A DNA stretch of 14,855 bases from Aquisalimonas sp. (GTDB lineage: Bacteria; Pseudomonadota; Gammaproteobacteria; Nitrococcales; Aquisalimonadaceae). The stretch is from contig SLMR01000191.1 of assembly GCA_007133445.1 (NCBI GenBank), positions 1-14,855 of the forward strand, read 5' to 3'. The position numbers were made by a program, and so were the translations under genes. The notes under the pieces were generated by a model that saw nothing but the letters and a program-made list of their open reading frames with translations, was not told where the DNA came from and did not search any database. How positions within the stretch are numbered: position 1 is the first letter of the stretch; each line of letters opens with the position of its first letter. Positions 14,494-14,855 of the stretch are shown piece after piece.

Positions 14494-14855
14494 TCAGCCC
14501 GCGTCGCTCATCAGACCCATGAACGGGCGGATGGAGAAGTACAGGATCAACCCGATGATCCCCAGATACAGCAGATACCGGAGCGGATCGCGCAGAAAGA
14601 GCGTCAGGAACGTTTCCTGGGTGCCGGCCCGACGGCGTTCTTCGTAGTCCGAGCGTGCCTGTCTCTGGCGCTGCCTCTGGTAGTTGTCCAGCAGTGACCG
14701 CACGCGCGGGTAGTCATCGACTTCCCGGAGCCAGATCGCGCCCATGCTGAGCCCCCAGCGATTGGGCGGTGTCTCGTAGTAATCCACGGCGTGCTGCCGC
14801 AGCAGATCCCGTACCTCTTCCGCCTCGTCATCCGGGACGCCGCGCAGGTTCATCA
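14494..14855 (-). CDS. DUF6164-like membrane protein (probably partial at the 5' end)
   Basis: The visible 119 residues from the ATG at 14853 begin MNLRGVPDDEAEEVRDLLRQ and continue HAVDYYETPPNRWGLSMGAI. They end with one membrane span (LRYLLYLGIIGLILYFSIRP). This pattern, an N-terminal DUF2007-like fold (NLRGVPDDE, DYYETP, the Trp-containing AIWLRE), an Arg/Gln-rich linker and a C-terminal helix, fits the DUF6164 family of small gammaproteobacterial proteins as I remember it. Family members usually begin a few residues before NLRGV, so the true start probably lies beyond the window; the two remaining bases (TG) fit an in-frame upstream codon such as Leu. Function unknown; expected to be inner-membrane anchored. 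Its stop abuts the phasin terminator. Confidence 0.8.
   Translation of the reverse strand, partial: MNLRGVPDDEAEEVRDLLRQHAVDYYETPPNRWGLSMGAIWLREVDDYPRVRSLLDNYQRQRQRQARSDYEERRRAGTQETFLTLFLRDPLRYLLYLGIIGLILYFSIRPFMGLMSDAG

Overview
The window is GC-rich bacterial DNA that is densely coded on both strands. The gene content includes a tandem CDGSH protein, an HDOD-GGDEF protein, a YbiO-type MscS channel, a class I PHA synthase, a PA1024-type flavin oxidoreductase, YigZ, FxsA, a phasin and a DUF6164-like protein. This mix points to a gammaproteobacterium. The many acidic residues in exported proteins and the PHA genes would fit a halophilic or haloalkaliphilic Ectothiorhodospiraceae-like organism, but that placement is inference. 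I see no insertion sequence, prophage, CRISPR array, tRNA or rRNA. The region looks chromosomal, not like an island.

Layout. At 1-342 (minus) lies the 5' part of a LemA-family gene, preceded by a possible 20-codon leader ORF. At 484-2267 (plus) are a small two-domain CDGSH iron-sulfur protein and an HDOD-GGDEF regulator. At 2279-4528 (minus) is a large mechanosensitive channel, divergent from an exported acidic protein of unknown function (4791-5612, plus). The divergent space holds a perfect 12-bp hairpin. A DsbA-fold 2-hydroxychromene-2-carboxylate isomerase-like gene (5697-6287) and a tandem universal stress protein gene (6460-7293) follow on the minus strand. The stress gene is divergent from phaC (7480-9234). 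Between them is a perfect FNR/ANR-type box placed exactly at -41.5 of a good -10 element for phaC. Convergent to phaC is an FMN-dependent oxidoreductase of the PA1024 type (9285-10268, minus). Upstream of it is an uncharacterised 133-residue protein (10360-10761, minus), preceded by a cobalamin riboswitch with an RBS-sequestering hairpin.

From 11098 to 12567 (plus) three overlapping genes form a tight operon: a possible DUF3085-like protein, YigZ/IMPACT and a conserved small protein. FxsA (12653-13117) follows, then an exported Gln/Gly/Pro-rich protein with heptapeptide repeats (13216-13905) that ends in a canonical terminator. A 24-bp perfect palindrome overlaps that terminator's T-run and lies just upstream of the phasin promoter. 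The phasin gene (14069-14434) has its own strong terminator, and a DUF6164-like membrane protein gene (minus) runs off the right edge.

Functional themes. PHA storage (phaC, phasin) appears twice, about 4.8 kb apart, each copy with its own candidate regulatory site: an FNR-type box for phaC, and palindrome plus inverted repeat for the phasin. Stress and envelope genes (UspA, MscS, LemA, CDGSH) surround them. The most unexpected element is the cobalamin riboswitch, whose immediate target is a protein with no recognisable link to B12.
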